DNA from: Stagonosporopsis chrysanthemi
Lineage: Eukaryota > Ascomycota > Dothideomycetes > Pleosporales > Didymellaceae
Length of the DNA: 64,000 nt
Assembly: GCA_022560025.1 (NCBI GenBank)
Contig: JAFISE010000006.1
Span: forward strand, 341,041 to 405,040
Direction: 5' to 3'
How positions within the stretch are numbered: position 1 is the stretch's first letter; every line of letters begins with the position of its first letter. Positions 45,331-56,417 of this stretch are shown one piece after another. The position numbers and the translations under genes were made by a program. The notes below the pieces were generated by a model. That model searched no databases and was not told the origin of the DNA. It saw nothing but the letters and a program-made list of their open reading frames with translations.

Positions 45331-46460
45331 GGCTAGGAAATGAGTCCTCAAAGTTGTGGATATATGTAGGTGCCAAGGACGCAGCAAGCGTAGCAACAGG
45401 TCTCGTGGTCTTGCTGTTTGTGTACAGTCGCAAAGATGATGACGCCTCGAACAAAAGGTAGGGCGTGGTGTGATGTTAGGCAAAGTAGAGTTGTGTTCGT
45501 GTTCGTGTTAACAGAAGTTGCGACGAAGGCTGGTAGCGAGAAGACACCCTTTGGCTCAGGTGTGGCGCACGGTGATGGTGAGAAGTGAAAGCTAAGGTTG
45601 CTTTTGCGTGTCACTGTTCTACTTTGCTTCCACAGTGTCCAGTGATAGCTGCTTGTTGCAATGAGGTCTCGGGGACTGTGAATGATGTCTTGCAGCAAAC
45701 GAAGTTACGCGTTGTCGTCACGCGGTCCAGGTTTTGGCGTGCACTTTAAGGTTGGCGCGCAAACGCGAGTCGATTTGATGCGGCAACACAGCCGAAAACA
45801 GCATCGCGTTCAGGCAACAGCAGGCAGCGGCGGGCACACCCGCACGAACAACGTCGAAGTAGGCATTGTAGTAGATTGCAGTGCTAAGGTGGTCTTCGGC
45901 TTCATTTATACGCGCGTGATGAGGTGTATGCAGGCGCCACCAGATGCGCTTTGTTTGACTCTCTTGGGTGGCACGGAACACGCCCGAGACAAGGAAAGGG
46001 AGGCTTTGTGGAGGCTGCACGGACTGGACATCGCAATTGATTGAGGGGTTTTGCCCGTATATCTTGTGATCTTGGCTAGCAAGGTAATGAATAACGGCAC
46101 ATATGTGATGTGGAGAGTGCACATCTGGAGAGATTGCGGGGTGTACGACGTTGGTTATTACACAAGCACCATGCCACAAGCGAAGGAGAACAATTTGTCA
46201 TATAATTGTTGAATTACGTTGCGCTGCACAACTACAAACTTACATCTCTCGATCTTGTTTGATTGCAGAATAGAGCGATGGGTGCTTGGGAAGTTGCTTG
46301 GGCAGTTGTTGCGTTGGAATAGTTCCGCTCGCCGGCGTCACTCATTGTCATGATATCTCAATCCTACATACAAATGAAGAAGTACATACAATTGCGTCAA
46401 AGTCGTCGCTGAAGCTTATCGTTCGTCTCCCTGTCCTTTCGTCAATTCTCTCGTCACAAC
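45331..46460. other. Intergenic, no convincing gene
   Basis: 1.1 kb. Overlapping frames on both strands at 45682-46179 (120 and 153 codons) are without domains or usable introns and were not accepted. Confidence 0.5.
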
Positions 46461-48151
46461 TTATAACCTCTCCTTCTGCAGACCCTTCCAACCGTGCTCC
46501 GTGGCGATAAGTTCAGCGGCACGCTCACCGATACCGAGAACAGTCAACATGGGATTGATTGTGGGCATCTCGGGGAAGACACCGGCATCGGCGATACGCA
46601 CGCTCTGGAGGCCGCGGATCTTAAGCTCAGGGTCAACGACAGCGTACTCGTCCTTCTTGACGTCACCCATCTTGGTCGTACCAGCAGGGTGGTACACTGT
46701 GTGGGCGACGCGGCGACCATACTCGGAGAGCTCCTCATCAGTCTGCAGCTTAGGGCCAGGAGCGACCTCACGCTTGATCCAGTCCTTGAAGGGCGCCTGC
46801 TTGGCGATCTCACGGGCAGCCTTGAGACCAGCGACGATGGTAGCAGCATCATATCCCTCAGGATCGGTGAAGTAGCGGAAGTCCAGAGCAGGCTTAACGT
46901 TGGGGTCAGAGGAGGTGAGGTAGATGCGACCACGGGAGCGGGGACGGGGAATGTTGGGAGTCATGCAGAAGGCATCGATGGGAGAGTCGTAGCCAAGTCT
47001 AGGGCTTTGTCAGCTGTTTATTCTCGAATGTCAGATCTGTATGAAGCTTACCGTGTGGTGTTGAGGCAGAAGGGGATCTGGTAGCAATGCATCATAATAT
47101 CGGCGATCTCGCCGTCAGAGCCTGCTGCATTGGCAACCTCGCGACGGAGGAAAATACCAGCGTCAGAGTCCATGGTAGTCATGTTCTGGGGAACAGGCTT
47201 GTTCAGCTCCCACAGAATAATGCTCTCGGGATGATCAAGAAGGTTCTCGCCAACGCCGGGAATGTCCTTGACAACGGGGATACCAAGCTCCTGCAGCTGT
47301 TGCTTGGGGCCGAGACCAGAAAGAAGCATGAGACGGGGAGTATCGACTGCGCCAGCGCAGAGAATGGTCTCAAGCTTGGGATTCAGCGTTCGCTTTGAGC
47401 CGTCCTGGAATGTGAGGTTGATGCCAGTGACCTTGCTACCCTGAACATTGACTTTGCTGACCCAGGCGTTGGTCAGGACAGTCAAGTTCGACCTCTTCTC
47501 AGATCCGTTGAGGATGGGGTGGATGTAGGCTACACTGGCGCTGGAGCGGTGACCAGTGTCGGGGTTATAGGAGACGTTGAAGAACCCAACGGAGGGCTTC
47601 AAGGCACCAGTGGTCTTGATCTCATGGTTGAAGTCCTCAATAACGGGGATGTCCATAGCCTTAGAGCAGGAGTCAATCCAGTCCAGGCAGAGCTGGTTGC
47701 GGTGCCTCTTGTGGACAGGCTGGACAGTGTTGCGGAGGTTGTCAAGGACACGCATGAAGGTCTTGAAGCTCCAACCAGCGCAGCCCTGCTCTTCCCATCT
47801 CTTGCAATCATACTCGAATGGTCGGAACGAGATGAGAGTATTGTGTGACGAGCAGCCTCCGAGGACCTTAGCGCGGGAGTGGCGGATGTGCGAGTTGCCA
47901 TTAGGTTGCTCGGTAGTGCCATAGTCGTAGTCAAGCTCACCACCAAGAAGGTTTAGCCAGTCCTTCAGAAGGAGAACGCGGTCGTCCTTGAAGTCACTTG
48001 GCCCGGCCTCAATCAAGAGAACCTTCTTGTTGGGCAGGTACTCAGTCAGACGGGAGGCGATAACACAGCCAGCTGTGCCGCCGCCGACAATAACAAAGTC
48101 GTACTCAGCATCCTTGGGGATGGAGGTGACGGTCTCGTGGGTGGATGCCAT
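46461..48151 (-). CDS. GMC oxidoreductase, choline oxidase/dehydrogenase-like
   Basis: Exons 48151-47052 and 46998-46461 give 545 aa; the 53-bp intron joins NTTR to LGYDSPIDA. FAD-binding DFVIVGGGTAGCVIASRL lies near residue 18, followed by LIEAGPSD, KVLGGCSSHNTLISFRP (GMC signature 1) and LCAGAVDTPRLMLLSGLGP (signature 2). The active-site region reads VYHPAGTTKMGD (His) and the end DAGVFPEMPTINPMLTVLGIGERAAELI. Because the neighbour is a betaine-aldehyde dehydrogenase transcribed in the opposite direction, choline is the most likely substrate, giving betaine aldehyde. No signal peptide is seen, so it is not an extracellular aryl-alcohol or glucose oxidase. The C-terminus ERL is not a standard peroxisomal signal. 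Confidence 0.88.
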
Positions 48152-49139
48152 TGTGGTGGAATTGGTGTGAAGAGACCTGAGCTGGTGTGACTAGTGGTGT
48201 TCCCTATGCTTATATACAACACTTGTTCGATGCAGCGGCCTTCAAGTAGTGCCGAGCTAGTTCCAAAATTTTCTGGTATCGTCCGTAATCTTACAGCTCC
48301 AGTGCCGCGCGGGGTGCACGTTTCTGTAGTGATGGATCAGGCGATATGGGGAGGGTCCGGTGAGGCTTAGAGGTCGGTGAATGAGCAGCTGCAAGAAATG
48401 CAGTTCGCCTTCCAAGAAAAGACGTGCTGGACGGCCGCTTTTCGGATAGTGCGGTACAACGCCCGTGCATGTGGTGACGTCTGTGGTGCATGAATTTTCG
48501 GTGTTTCAACGGCGGAGGCAGGATAACCGAACTGCCGTAGATAGGCGTTCTCGCAGACCTCTCTCACTTGCACCTGGAGCTGCTGATAATGACTGTTTGC
48601 TGCTGGCTTGAGTCGTGACGGCTGGTCGGCTAACCAAACATGTTGTGCGACCACGCCATATGCATCGAGGAAAAAACCTTCCGAATGATGTGCGTGAGGG
48701 TTGGTTGCGGCACTAGCTCAACCCCACTTTCCGGGCTGCAGCCATCGCGAGGTTACCCCTGCTAGCTTCTGCCGGGCGGTGGTCGGTATCGGCCAAAGCA
48801 ACGCAACAGATGCAGTTGACGTATCGCCAGGTTGTGCTATCAATCTTGTTGCGCTGGAGCAAAATATTTTCTCTCTTCAGTCTACGAATCCTACGTGCTC
48901 AAGGACGGCACTCGATCGCATCTACTGTATATACCCCTCGGCGCCGCTCTGAGCCTTCATCATCTAGTGAGTTCTCTCTATACGAGATCAGAGAGGAAAT
49001 TCGTCACAGCTTGGCGGCAAAGACCTGTGTGCTAATAGCTGCTTAGGTCAATTGATCGTGTTTGTAAAACCAGCTTTCGCACAATTTGGTGACAGCCTGC
49101 GAAGCCTTTGAAGTCAGATTTGCCAAACGCACCTTCACC
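48152..49139. promoter_or_regulatory. Divergent control region of the choline/betaine pair
   Basis: 988 bp between the GMC oxidoreductase and BADH start codons, long enough for separate promoters. A short frame at 48367-48654 has no domain. No specific factor site can be named with confidence. Confidence 0.45.
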
Positions 49140-50651
49140 ATGTCTCTGCCATACGCACCACGCTTCGCTTACTACGACGGCAAGCTCCAGTCTGGCAGCT
49201 CCAGGTCTTCGTTCCAGACAATCGACCCGGCCACTGCAGAGCCTCTGGCGCAAATCCACACTACAACAAATGCCGCTATCGACGCTGCAATTGACTCAGC
49301 ACAGAAGGCCTTCCCCTCATGGTCGGCCACACCTCCCATTGAGCGCGCGCGCGTCTTGCAGCGAGCAGCAGCTCTCCTGCGCGCCCGGAATGACGAGCTC
49401 GCAAGGATCGAGACGAGCGACACAGGAAAGCCTTTCTCTGAGACATCGACCGTAGACGTTGTCACAGGCGCTGATGTGCTGGAGTACTTCGCCAACATGG
49501 TTGGCAGTGGGGGCATGAATGGCGAGACAACACAGCTGCGGCCTGACGCATGGGTCTACACCACCAAGAACTCGCTCGGTGTGTGTGCTGGCATTGGCGC
49601 GTGGAATTACCCCATCCAGATTGCGCTGTGGAAGTCTGCACCATGCTTGGCGGCGGGAAACTGCATGGTCTACAAGCCGTCCGAGTTTACGCCGCTGCAT
49701 GCTCAGGCCCTGGCTACCATCTACGCCGAAGCTGGTGTACCACCGGGTGTCTTCAACGTCGTCCAGGGCGGTGGCGAGGTCGGTGCTTACCTCACCAAGC
49801 ACCCCAGCATTGCAAAGGTCAGCTTCACCGGCCAAGTCTCTACAGGCCGTAAGGTCGCTGGCAGCGCCGCGGGCGAGATGAAGTATGTGACCATGGAGCT
49901 GGGTGGTAAATCCGCGTGCGTGATCCTGCCAGACGCAGACCTCGAGCAAGCCGTCGACGGCGCCATGATGGCCAACTTCTTCTCCACCGGCCAGGTCTGC
50001 ACAAACGGCACCCGCGTCTTTATCCCTGAAGCGATAAAGTCCGACTTCGAAAAACTCCTCCTCTCCAAAATCCAGCACATTCGCCCTGGCGACCTGCACG
50101 ACCCAACCACAAACTTCGGCCCGCTCGTCTCCAAGCCGCACTACGAGAAAGTCAAGTCGTATATCGCACACGGCATTGAGAACGACAAAGCAACCCTACT
50201 GTGTGGCGGCACAGAAACCCCCTCATGGCTCGCTAACCACGAGAACAAAGCCTACAAGAACGGCTTCTGGGTCCAGCCCACCGTCTTCACAGACTGCACC
50301 GACGACATGAAGATCGTGCGCGAGGAGATCTTTGGCCCAGTCATGTCGATTTTGACGTACAAGACCGTGGACGAAGTCGTTGCGCGCGCAAACAACACCG
50401 ATGTGGGACTTGCTGCGGGTGTCTTCACGAAGGATCTGAACCTTGCGCACCAGGTCATTGCGAAGCTGGAAGCGGGCATCACATGGGTTAACACATGGGG
50501 TGAGAGCCCGGCGGAGATGAGTGTCGGAGGATGGAAGCTGAGCGGTGTGGGTGTGGAGAACGGAAAGAAGGGATTGGAGGCATGGGTCAGGAATAAGAGC
50601 ACGCTCGTTGAGATGGGTGGTGCTGTGCCGACGGTGTTTGCGAAGTTGTAG
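49140..50651 (+). CDS. Betaine-aldehyde dehydrogenase (BADH)
   Basis: Single exon, 503 aa, the standard ALDH length. It has the oxyanion Asn in CAGIGAWNYPIQIALWKSAP, the NAD loop KVSFTGQVSTGRKVAG, the general-base Glu in TMELGGKSACVILPDA and the nucleophile Cys in FFSTGQVCTNGTRVF, then EEIFGPVMSILTY and GITWVNTWGESPAEMSVGG, the latter close to bacterial and plant BADHs. It oxidises betaine aldehyde to glycine betaine with NAD+. The C-terminal AKL fits a type-1 peroxisomal signal. The frame is open to 49086, but the ATG at 49140 (caccATGt) starts the conserved protein. Together with the adjacent GMC gene this makes a two-step choline-to-betaine route. Confidence 0.93.
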   Translation: MSLPYAPRFAYYDGKLQSGSSRSSFQTIDPATAEPLAQIHTTTNAAIDAAIDSAQKAFPSWSATPPIERARVLQRAAALLRARNDELARIETSDTGKPFSETSTVDVVTGADVLEYFANMVGSGGMNGETTQLRPDAWVYTTKNSLGVCAGIGAWNYPIQIALWKSAPCLAAGNCMVYKPSEFTPLHAQALATIYAEAGVPPGVFNVVQGGGEVGAYLTKHPSIAKVSFTGQVSTGRKVAGSAAGEMKYVTMELGGKSACVILPDADLEQAVDGAMMANFFSTGQVCTNGTRVFIPEAIKSDFEKLLLSKIQHIRPGDLHDPTTNFGPLVSKPHYEKVKSYIAHGIENDKATLLCGGTETPSWLANHENKAYKNGFWVQPTVFTDCTDDMKIVREEIFGPVMSILTYKTVDEVVARANNTDVGLAAGVFTKDLNLAHQVIAKLEAGITWVNTWGESPAEMSVGGWKLSGVGVENGKKGLEAWVRNKSTLVEMGGAVPTVFAKL

Positions 50652-50781
50652 ATATCCTCACATCAAATTTTGTTATAATGTATCAACAACATACTGAACA
50701 TACGCATTTCTAATTACTACATGGGTATCATTACATCATAACTCGTTATCACCGCCCCCATCATCTTGTCTTCCTCTCTTC

Positions 50782-51513
50782 CTACATCTCCATCTCCTCC
50801 CCTTCTCCTTTCCCTCTCCTCTCCCGCGCTTCCTCCCCCCATGACCTCCCCCAAACTCTATAATACAATTCCCGCACATCCCTCTCCTCCTCCCCGTGGC
50901 GAGGTGCAAACATGAAATGCCTCTTGAACACCCTCTCATTCCCAAATAACTTATTACAAGTACCGCAGTACAGCACACCCAGTGCGCCGCCACGGATCAC
51001 TCTGGGTCTAGCGGGCGGAGTCTCAATGGGCGTGGTTCCCGCGCTAGGCTGGTCGTCGCCATCAGGGAGCGTGTGAATGCTTCCCTGGTCGGGGGCGGGG
51101 GCGGGTACATACGCCTCATCCTCCTCACCGTCTATACGGACGTACCCGAACCCACTGCCCGGCATACCTGAACCTTGGTACGGGTTTGGAGAAGAGAACT
51201 CAAACCCGTCGGTTTCTAGTGTTGGTTCATCATGATGGCTGTTGGCTGAGCTGTATTTGTCTGAAATCAGAGGCTCGTCGCCACTATCATAATCCGAGCT
51301 TAGCTCTCCGAAGGAAATGGCATCTGAATCAGATCCAGGACCGTGGTGCGAGGGCTCGGCCATGTGGGCGCGCAGTTCGTGTCGCGACGTAAAAGATTGG
51401 GAGCACGTGGGGCATTGGCCGATAGTTTTCCTCCTTTTGGATGAGGGAGGGCATGTTGATGTTGGTTGTGAGGGGTTGGTAAAGTGATGTGCAGAGAAGT
51501 CTGTGTTCGCCAT
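50782..51513 (-). CDS. C2H2 zinc-finger protein
   Basis: Single exon, 243 aa. Two widely spaced fingers are visible: CPTCSQSFTSRHELRAHMAEPSH near residues 34-56 and CGTCNKLFGNERVFKRHFMFAPRH near residues 183-206 (spacings CX2C-X12-HX4H or similar). Between them lies an acidic, Ser/Asp/Pro-rich stretch; the end is charged (Arg/Glu). The first finger is preceded by SSKRRKT, a likely nuclear signal. Such layouts occur in fungal regulators and in RNA-binding adaptor proteins; the target is unknown. Its stop is 130 bp from that of BADH (convergent). The exact HX4-5H distances are looser than in classical fingers. Confidence 0.75.
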   Translation of the reverse strand: MANTDFSAHHFTNPSQPTSTCPPSSKRRKTIGQCPTCSQSFTSRHELRAHMAEPSHHGPGSDSDAISFGELSSDYDSGDEPLISDKYSSANSHHDEPTLETDGFEFSSPNPYQGSGMPGSGFGYVRIDGEEDEAYVPAPAPDQGSIHTLPDGDDQPSAGTTPIETPPARPRVIRGGALGVLYCGTCNKLFGNERVFKRHFMFAPRHGEEERDVRELYYRVWGRSWGEEARERRGKGEGEEMEM

Positions 51514-51908
51514 CGTGAGTTGGCCGTCAGTGTGTATGTAGCGATTATGGATACCGTGTTTGTGTATTCGCTCTTGTAATAGTTCGATGTTTGTGATGAT
51601 GGCAAGATATGCGTGTGCTCAGAATGAATATATACATGCTTTGGATTTCTGATCTGATGCTCGTGATGCTTCGAGAAGTGGTGAGATGAAGCTTGACCCT
51701 GCGAGACGGTTCATGTGATTGGTCGAATGTTCTAGTAGACAGGCCGAACTTACTAGAAGTATCCACATAGTTGCCAAATTGGGCCTAGTCTGGAGGTCTA
51801 CCACGAAATGTGCGGATATCCTCATACTGAGCATTTGTGATCATGAGAATCGAGTAGAAGACGAGTTGTAGTTTTCTCTGCAAAAACATCAATGCCAGAA
51901 TGAAGGGC
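51514..51908. other. Tandem intergenic region
   Basis: 395 bp: zinc-finger promoter and carboxylesterase 3' flank. Nothing was recognised. Confidence 0.5.
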
Positions 51909-53606
51909 TTAAACCAGCTTCTCCGCAACGCGTGTCAGCCAATTCCAATGCTCGTCTCTAACAGCCTCGATCTTCCCGTCCTCTTGAAAGTAAAGGAACT
52001 CCTCTAACTTCAATTTCTCTCCAAGTGACCCTTCTTCGGTGATGAGTGGCACCAAGGTCTGATTCAACCACTCTTTCACGCGTTCTGTTTCCTGCTTGCT
52101 GAACCCATATCGTTGGATGTACCACCAGCTCACTCCATCAGCAGCATGAGTGACTCCGAAGCTCCTTGGGTAGACTTGATCTGTACAATCCGGTCTAAAT
52201 GCCACTCTATACCTCAAAATATAATCAGGGGACACACCTCCATCGAAGAGGGCCTTTGACAGGACACGAATGGGCGCGCGAACCTGCACATCTGATGTGA
52301 TCAAGCCGAAGAGCTGCTTTGCTTTCTCAACATCACTATTCTGGGATAGCGCAGACTTGACTCGAGTGTCCGCAGACGAACCTTCACTTGTGTATAGCGA
52401 GAGCAAGCTCTTGCACACGGGTAGCGCGTAGTAGTTGTTCAGCCCGCGAAGCATGTCGTCCGAAGAAGAAGACGGCGGCGGATTGGTAAGCGCGTAGAGA
52501 ATTTCTTCGGTTTCTGCTTCACCGAGTAGGATACGCATGCCGCGTTCCTTGAAGCGAGCTGCGAAAGCACCGGAGCGTATGTTCGAGACGAGGTCTGAAG
52601 AGATCATCCCATCATCCGTAACACCACGGAAAGTGTGTATCTTGAAGTCGAAAATTTTAGTTACAAGGGCGGAAGCAGGTACATCACGCAGCTTCTTGAG
52701 CCTCTCTTCCAGAGACAACACCTCTGGGATTCCGAACGTAGAGAGTACGTCTTGGAGCTGGTCGTCAACTGCAATATGTAAGTGATAAGCCACCGTCGCG
52801 ATCTTGCACATGCTATGTCACCTTCGTCGAGACTCTTTGGCTGCGCAGGAATTGCATTGCTCTGTAGCCACACGTTTCTGAACAGCGGTCTCTGCGCGTT
52901 ACCCTCGAAGAGCTCGTAATTCAGCTGAACGTGTGCCGAAAAAGCACCTGCACTCAACCCGCCTAGTGTAACTCGTCGTGGATCACCACCAAAGTGATGA
53001 GCATAACTCTGAATCCACTCTAGAGCGCATCTTTGATCCTGCCGCTGTACTTAGCAACCAGCTTTGATATTTCTTGAAATGACCCACCCAAAAGCCAAAG
53101 TTACCTTTCAGTCCTTTTCCAGCAAGGAAACCCAAAATATTTAAGCGATACCCAATACTAATAACAATGGCTTGTATTCCTCCTTCTGCAATGAGTTGGG
53201 TAGGCTGGGTGTGCTCCGTGAGCGAGGGATTGCCAATCTGCAGCCACCCTCCATGAATCCAAGCAAGTATTGGCCACCCATTCTTAGGCGGCGCACCTGG
53301 CGGCAACCACATGTTGACGGCGAGACAGTCCTCATCAAAAGAATAGTCTTTATTCATCATGCTCGCCCCATTAATAATGTACTCTGGTTGCGGGCACACG
53401 TTACCGAACTGGGTACAGTCCAATGGGTCATTATTGCCATATACATGGTTCTTGGCAAGTGGTTCGGGTTTCTGCCACCGTCTCGATCCAGTGGGAGGTT
53501 GTGCATAAGGGATATGTGCGAATCGCTTCACTCCATTGGAGAATACGGAGCCTGTTAGTTTCCCATGTGGTCCCAGGTCAAGCGTGGCAGTGTCGACCGG
53601 CTCCAT
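51909..53606 (-). CDS. Type-B carboxylesterase / lipase
   Basis: Exons 53606-53088, 53038-52822 and 52768-51909 give 531 aa, the family's usual size. The fold is an alpha/beta-hydrolase: FAHIPYAQPPTGSRRWQ, YSFDEDCLAVNMWLP, WIHGGWLQIGN (oxyanion hole), NFGFWDQRCALEWIQSYAHH across intron 1, and the nucleophile elbow GGLSAGAFSAH (Ser). The later part has FGVTHAADGVSWWY, whose His may complete the triad. No signal peptide is seen from the chosen ATG; a start 17 codons upstream (53657) does not add a clear one. It would hydrolyse carboxylic esters; the substrate is unknown. Confidence 0.87.
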
Positions 53607-54504
53607 GATGCGCAAAAGGTCGTTCAAACAATACAGGATCTGTAGAAGTCCATTCAAACACGGAAGAGTACGTTCATACTTATAACATCTTTGAGTGGAC
53701 TACTGCGGCCGGTAGAGATAGGATAGGAAAGTCCATCCCATGCGTGTTAATGGACTCCGCCGCAGAGTGGGACCGCCCCGCACCGGACTCACATCTATTG
53801 CCCGAAGGCGTTGTTACCGAGTCTACCCAAACAGGTGTTTCAACGAAGACAACGGGTAGTTTTACAATCATTAAATGTAGCGTGTATGCAATGTCTGATG
53901 CTACCTAGGTACGTAGAAACACGATAGGCGGTGACGTCATACATCTAGAGCCGCATGTCGGCATCTGCATAACCTCACCACTCGACGCCATAGAGGACGA
54001 TATTGTCGATGCCTCTCAACTCCGTGGACTATGAACGAGTGCAATATCAAAGCCCCGCATCAGCCAACACAGCCTTTATTGGTTGCGGCTTTGTCGCCCA
54101 CAGTGCTTCCACTTTATCCTTACGGTACCTCCCCAACGTCACTGCATTGCCCAAGCAAACCCCAGACTCCAAACCCAAGACTTTCTAATAAGACCACTCA
54201 CCCACGAAGCAGCGGTCCACCACCTATAGACCCACACTCTAACTTTCCAAGCCATTACCAAATCCACCGGAACTGGAGCCACGGAAGCACTAACGCCAAC
54301 ACTAAAAACATGCAGCACCAATCGCACCACTGAGGAAGATCCAACGTGTGCAGTGATGTCAGAGTGTAGTATGCATTAAGAATATCCTATCTCGACTTTC
54401 AGCTGGGAAACCGAGGTGCAACACAATAAGTCTCCAGCCTGCAACTTACGGCCTACAGCCTACAAGCCGTGACTTGGAATACCCGTAGTCCTACAATCAC
54501 CACA
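53607..54504. other. Divergent intergenic region
   Basis: 898 bp between the carboxylesterase and the small hydrophilic gene. A C/A-rich stretch fills 54100-54330. No gene was recognised. Confidence 0.5.
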
Positions 54505-54866
54505 ATGGCACAACCGTGGGGCGTCTCCGCAATGGAAACAACCAACGAGCCGCGTTCGTCCCCCCGTCCCCCAGTCCTCTCCCACCCTTGAATCGCCCTC
54601 CCCCCTCTGCTCCCCGCTTCCCTCTTATCCATATTCTAATCCGCCCAGACCATACCCACGGCTCAGCCCTCCACCGCGCAGGCGAGTCGCTCAAGAACGC
54701 GCTGACGCCAGAGAGCGGCGCCGAGACGGCGAAACGCAACGAGGCGCTGGAAAAGGAGCATTCTGTGCCGCAGGAGAAACGCAATGAGGCGTTTGAGCCG
54801 GGGCATCATGTTGGGGGCACGAATTTGACGGTCGAGCAAGGAACGCATCATGAGGGGCGGCGGTGA
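54505..54866 (+). CDS. Small hydrophilic stress-type protein (LEA/hydrophilin-like)
   Basis: Exons 54505-54553 and 54649-54866 give 88 aa. The protein is almost wholly charged and lacks hydrophobic segments: it starts MAQPWGVSAMETTNEP, then ALHRAGESLKNALTPESG, AETAKRNEALEKEHSVPQEK and RNEAFEPGHHVGGTNLTVE. The repeated KRNEA motif and Glu/Lys/His/Gly content recall fungal hydrophilins or LEA-like proteins that protect against desiccation; this is inference. The 95-bp intron has a weak donor (GTTCGT) but a very long pyrimidine tract and a CTAAT branch-point-like site before the acceptor at 54648. The alternative single-exon frame from 54516 would carry a Pro-rich stretch translated from the intron. 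Confidence 0.6.
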
Positions 54867-55049
54867 GGGGCGTTTTAGGGATTTAGGGATGAGAGGGGAT
54901 GGATCAAGAGGGATAGAAATTGTGAACGGATGTTGAATTCTTTAATTCGAATGTAGGCAACGTTGCCTATTGGATATCGATTCTAGCTTTTGTGATATGC
55001 ACTCATCAAGTCGTTCCTATAAATACTCTCTTCAGCGTGTACGTACGCA

Positions 55050-56417
55050 TCATCGCAACGGCAGGCTCTTCTCATCGACAAGCTCGATTCCTCCCTTGAC
55101 CGGCTTAGCTTCTGGACTCGCCGCGGGTGTTAACCACGGTGCGTTGCTCTGCTCGACAATCTTCTGCTTCTTCTTCTGATTGACAAACTCTGAATCAGGG
55201 CTGGCCCATGCAAAGTCGAACCCATCCTGAAGGATCTCCTGAATGCCCTCGGCGAGTATCTGCACGGCCTGTCGCCGGTTGCGAGACCATTCCCATGCTC
55301 TGTACCAGCGACCAGCTTGCACGGCTGTTTCCTCGCCGCCCTCGAGGCCATCAAGGATGGAGCGCCACACCAGCATTGTCTTCTCGAGCTCCGGGGCCCG
55401 CGACACACCAATGACGGAGACACCAAGCTTTGCGCCGCCAACATCGTCGTTGGATTCGTGTTTCCAGGGCACGCCGGACGCAGGGTCGCCCTTGGACCCG
55501 CATACACCTCCGGCGGATATCCAGGTCTCCAGTGCGAAACGGATGGCGATGACTTCAAGTTTTTCGCCGTAGCCGTCGCAAAAATCGCTTGCGTTACGGA
55601 CAGCGGCACGCAGCGCGCTCGGCGCGGGATGCCAGTCGCCCAGAGCACCACAAGGCACACCTTGGCGGCGCAACAACCCCATACCCAGAATCGAGGCGTT
55701 GGGAACCACATCCACACCTGCATCGCGCAGGCGCTGAATGCCGCGCGGGCCTGCGAGAGTCTGGTTCTGCAGAGTGAAGTTGGCATACGACTGCACTGCG
55801 TTCAGTGGCTCGCCCGTCTCGCGTATAATCATCTCTGCCATGTCGCCTAGCACATCAAGCGGGTACCCTGAGATGCCAATGTATCTGATTGTGCCCTCCT
55901 CATCTCGGATCCGCCTGAGCTCCCTGACAGCCTCAAGAACCTCGGCAGGGGTGACGAATTCGACATCGTGACAATACACGAGGTCGAGATAGTCGGTGTG
56001 TAACCTCTCCAAACTCCGTCGAACACTCTGGCGCACCCATTCCTTGCTGTAGTCGAACTCAGAGCCAGCTATCCGCCCAACCTTTGTCAAGACCATGTAA
56101 GAATTGCGCGGAAACGTTTCACGCACGAAAGGCGTTGCGAGCGCATTGCCAAGCAGCTCTTCGGACGGCCCGTAGTAAGGCGATGTGTCAAAGGCGCGAA
56201 TGCCATGTGTGAGAGCCGAGGTCACCAGACCGGTGGTATCCATAGCAAATGGATCGTCATTGTACTGGTGATTGAAGGTTGCGGTACCAAAGACGAGAGG
56301 TGGGAGGATGGAGGAGAGCGGGGTGCGCCGCCCATTGGCGCATGTGTAGGGAATTGGTTTCTGGGGCGAGGGGAAAGCCGCCGTTGTGGAAGGGTGCTCT
56401 GTTGGTGTGTTCGCCAT
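55050..56417 (-). CDS. ARA2: D-arabinose 1-dehydrogenase-like aldo/keto reductase
   Basis: Single exon, 455 aa. The AKR barrel and catalytic tetrad are visible: RAFDTSPYYGPSEELLG (Asp and Tyr), YMVLTKVGRI (Lys) and LDLVYCHDVEFV (His), with YIGISGYPLD, NAVQSYANFTLQNQ and SILGMGLLRRQG further on. This arrangement fits yeast Ara2, the NAD+-dependent D-arabinose dehydrogenase of the D-erythroascorbate pathway. It is longer than yeast Ara2 (335 aa) because of an N-terminal Pro/Thr-rich leader, insertions near residues 295-330 and a C-terminal extension of about 50 residues ending in a Lys/Gln-rich stretch. ATG at 56417. Confidence 0.85.
   Translation of the reverse strand: MANTPTEHPSTTAAFPSPQKPIPYTCANGRRTPLSSILPPLVFGTATFNHQYNDDPFAMDTTGLVTSALTHGIRAFDTSPYYGPSEELLGNALATPFVRETFPRNSYMVLTKVGRIAGSEFDYSKEWVRQSVRRSLERLHTDYLDLVYCHDVEFVTPAEVLEAVRELRRIRDEEGTIRYIGISGYPLDVLGDMAEMIIRETGEPLNAVQSYANFTLQNQTLAGPRGIQRLRDAGVDVVPNASILGMGLLRRQGVPCGALGDWHPAPSALRAAVRNASDFCDGYGEKLEVIAIRFALETWISAGGVCGSKGDPASGVPWKHESNDDVGGAKLGVSVIGVSRAPELEKTMLVWRSILDGLEGGEETAVQAGRWYRAWEWSRNRRQAVQILAEGIQEILQDGFDFAWASPDSEFVNQKKKQKIVEQSNAPWLTPAASPEAKPVKGGIELVDEKSLPLR

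Noticed and set aside
45682..46179. Overlapping frames on both strands (120 and 153 codons)
   Set aside because: Mutually exclusive, no domain, in the flank between two well-supported genes.
49317..50171. Minus-strand frame of 284 codons inside BADH
   Set aside because: It is the antisense shadow of a high-GC3 aldehyde dehydrogenase gene.
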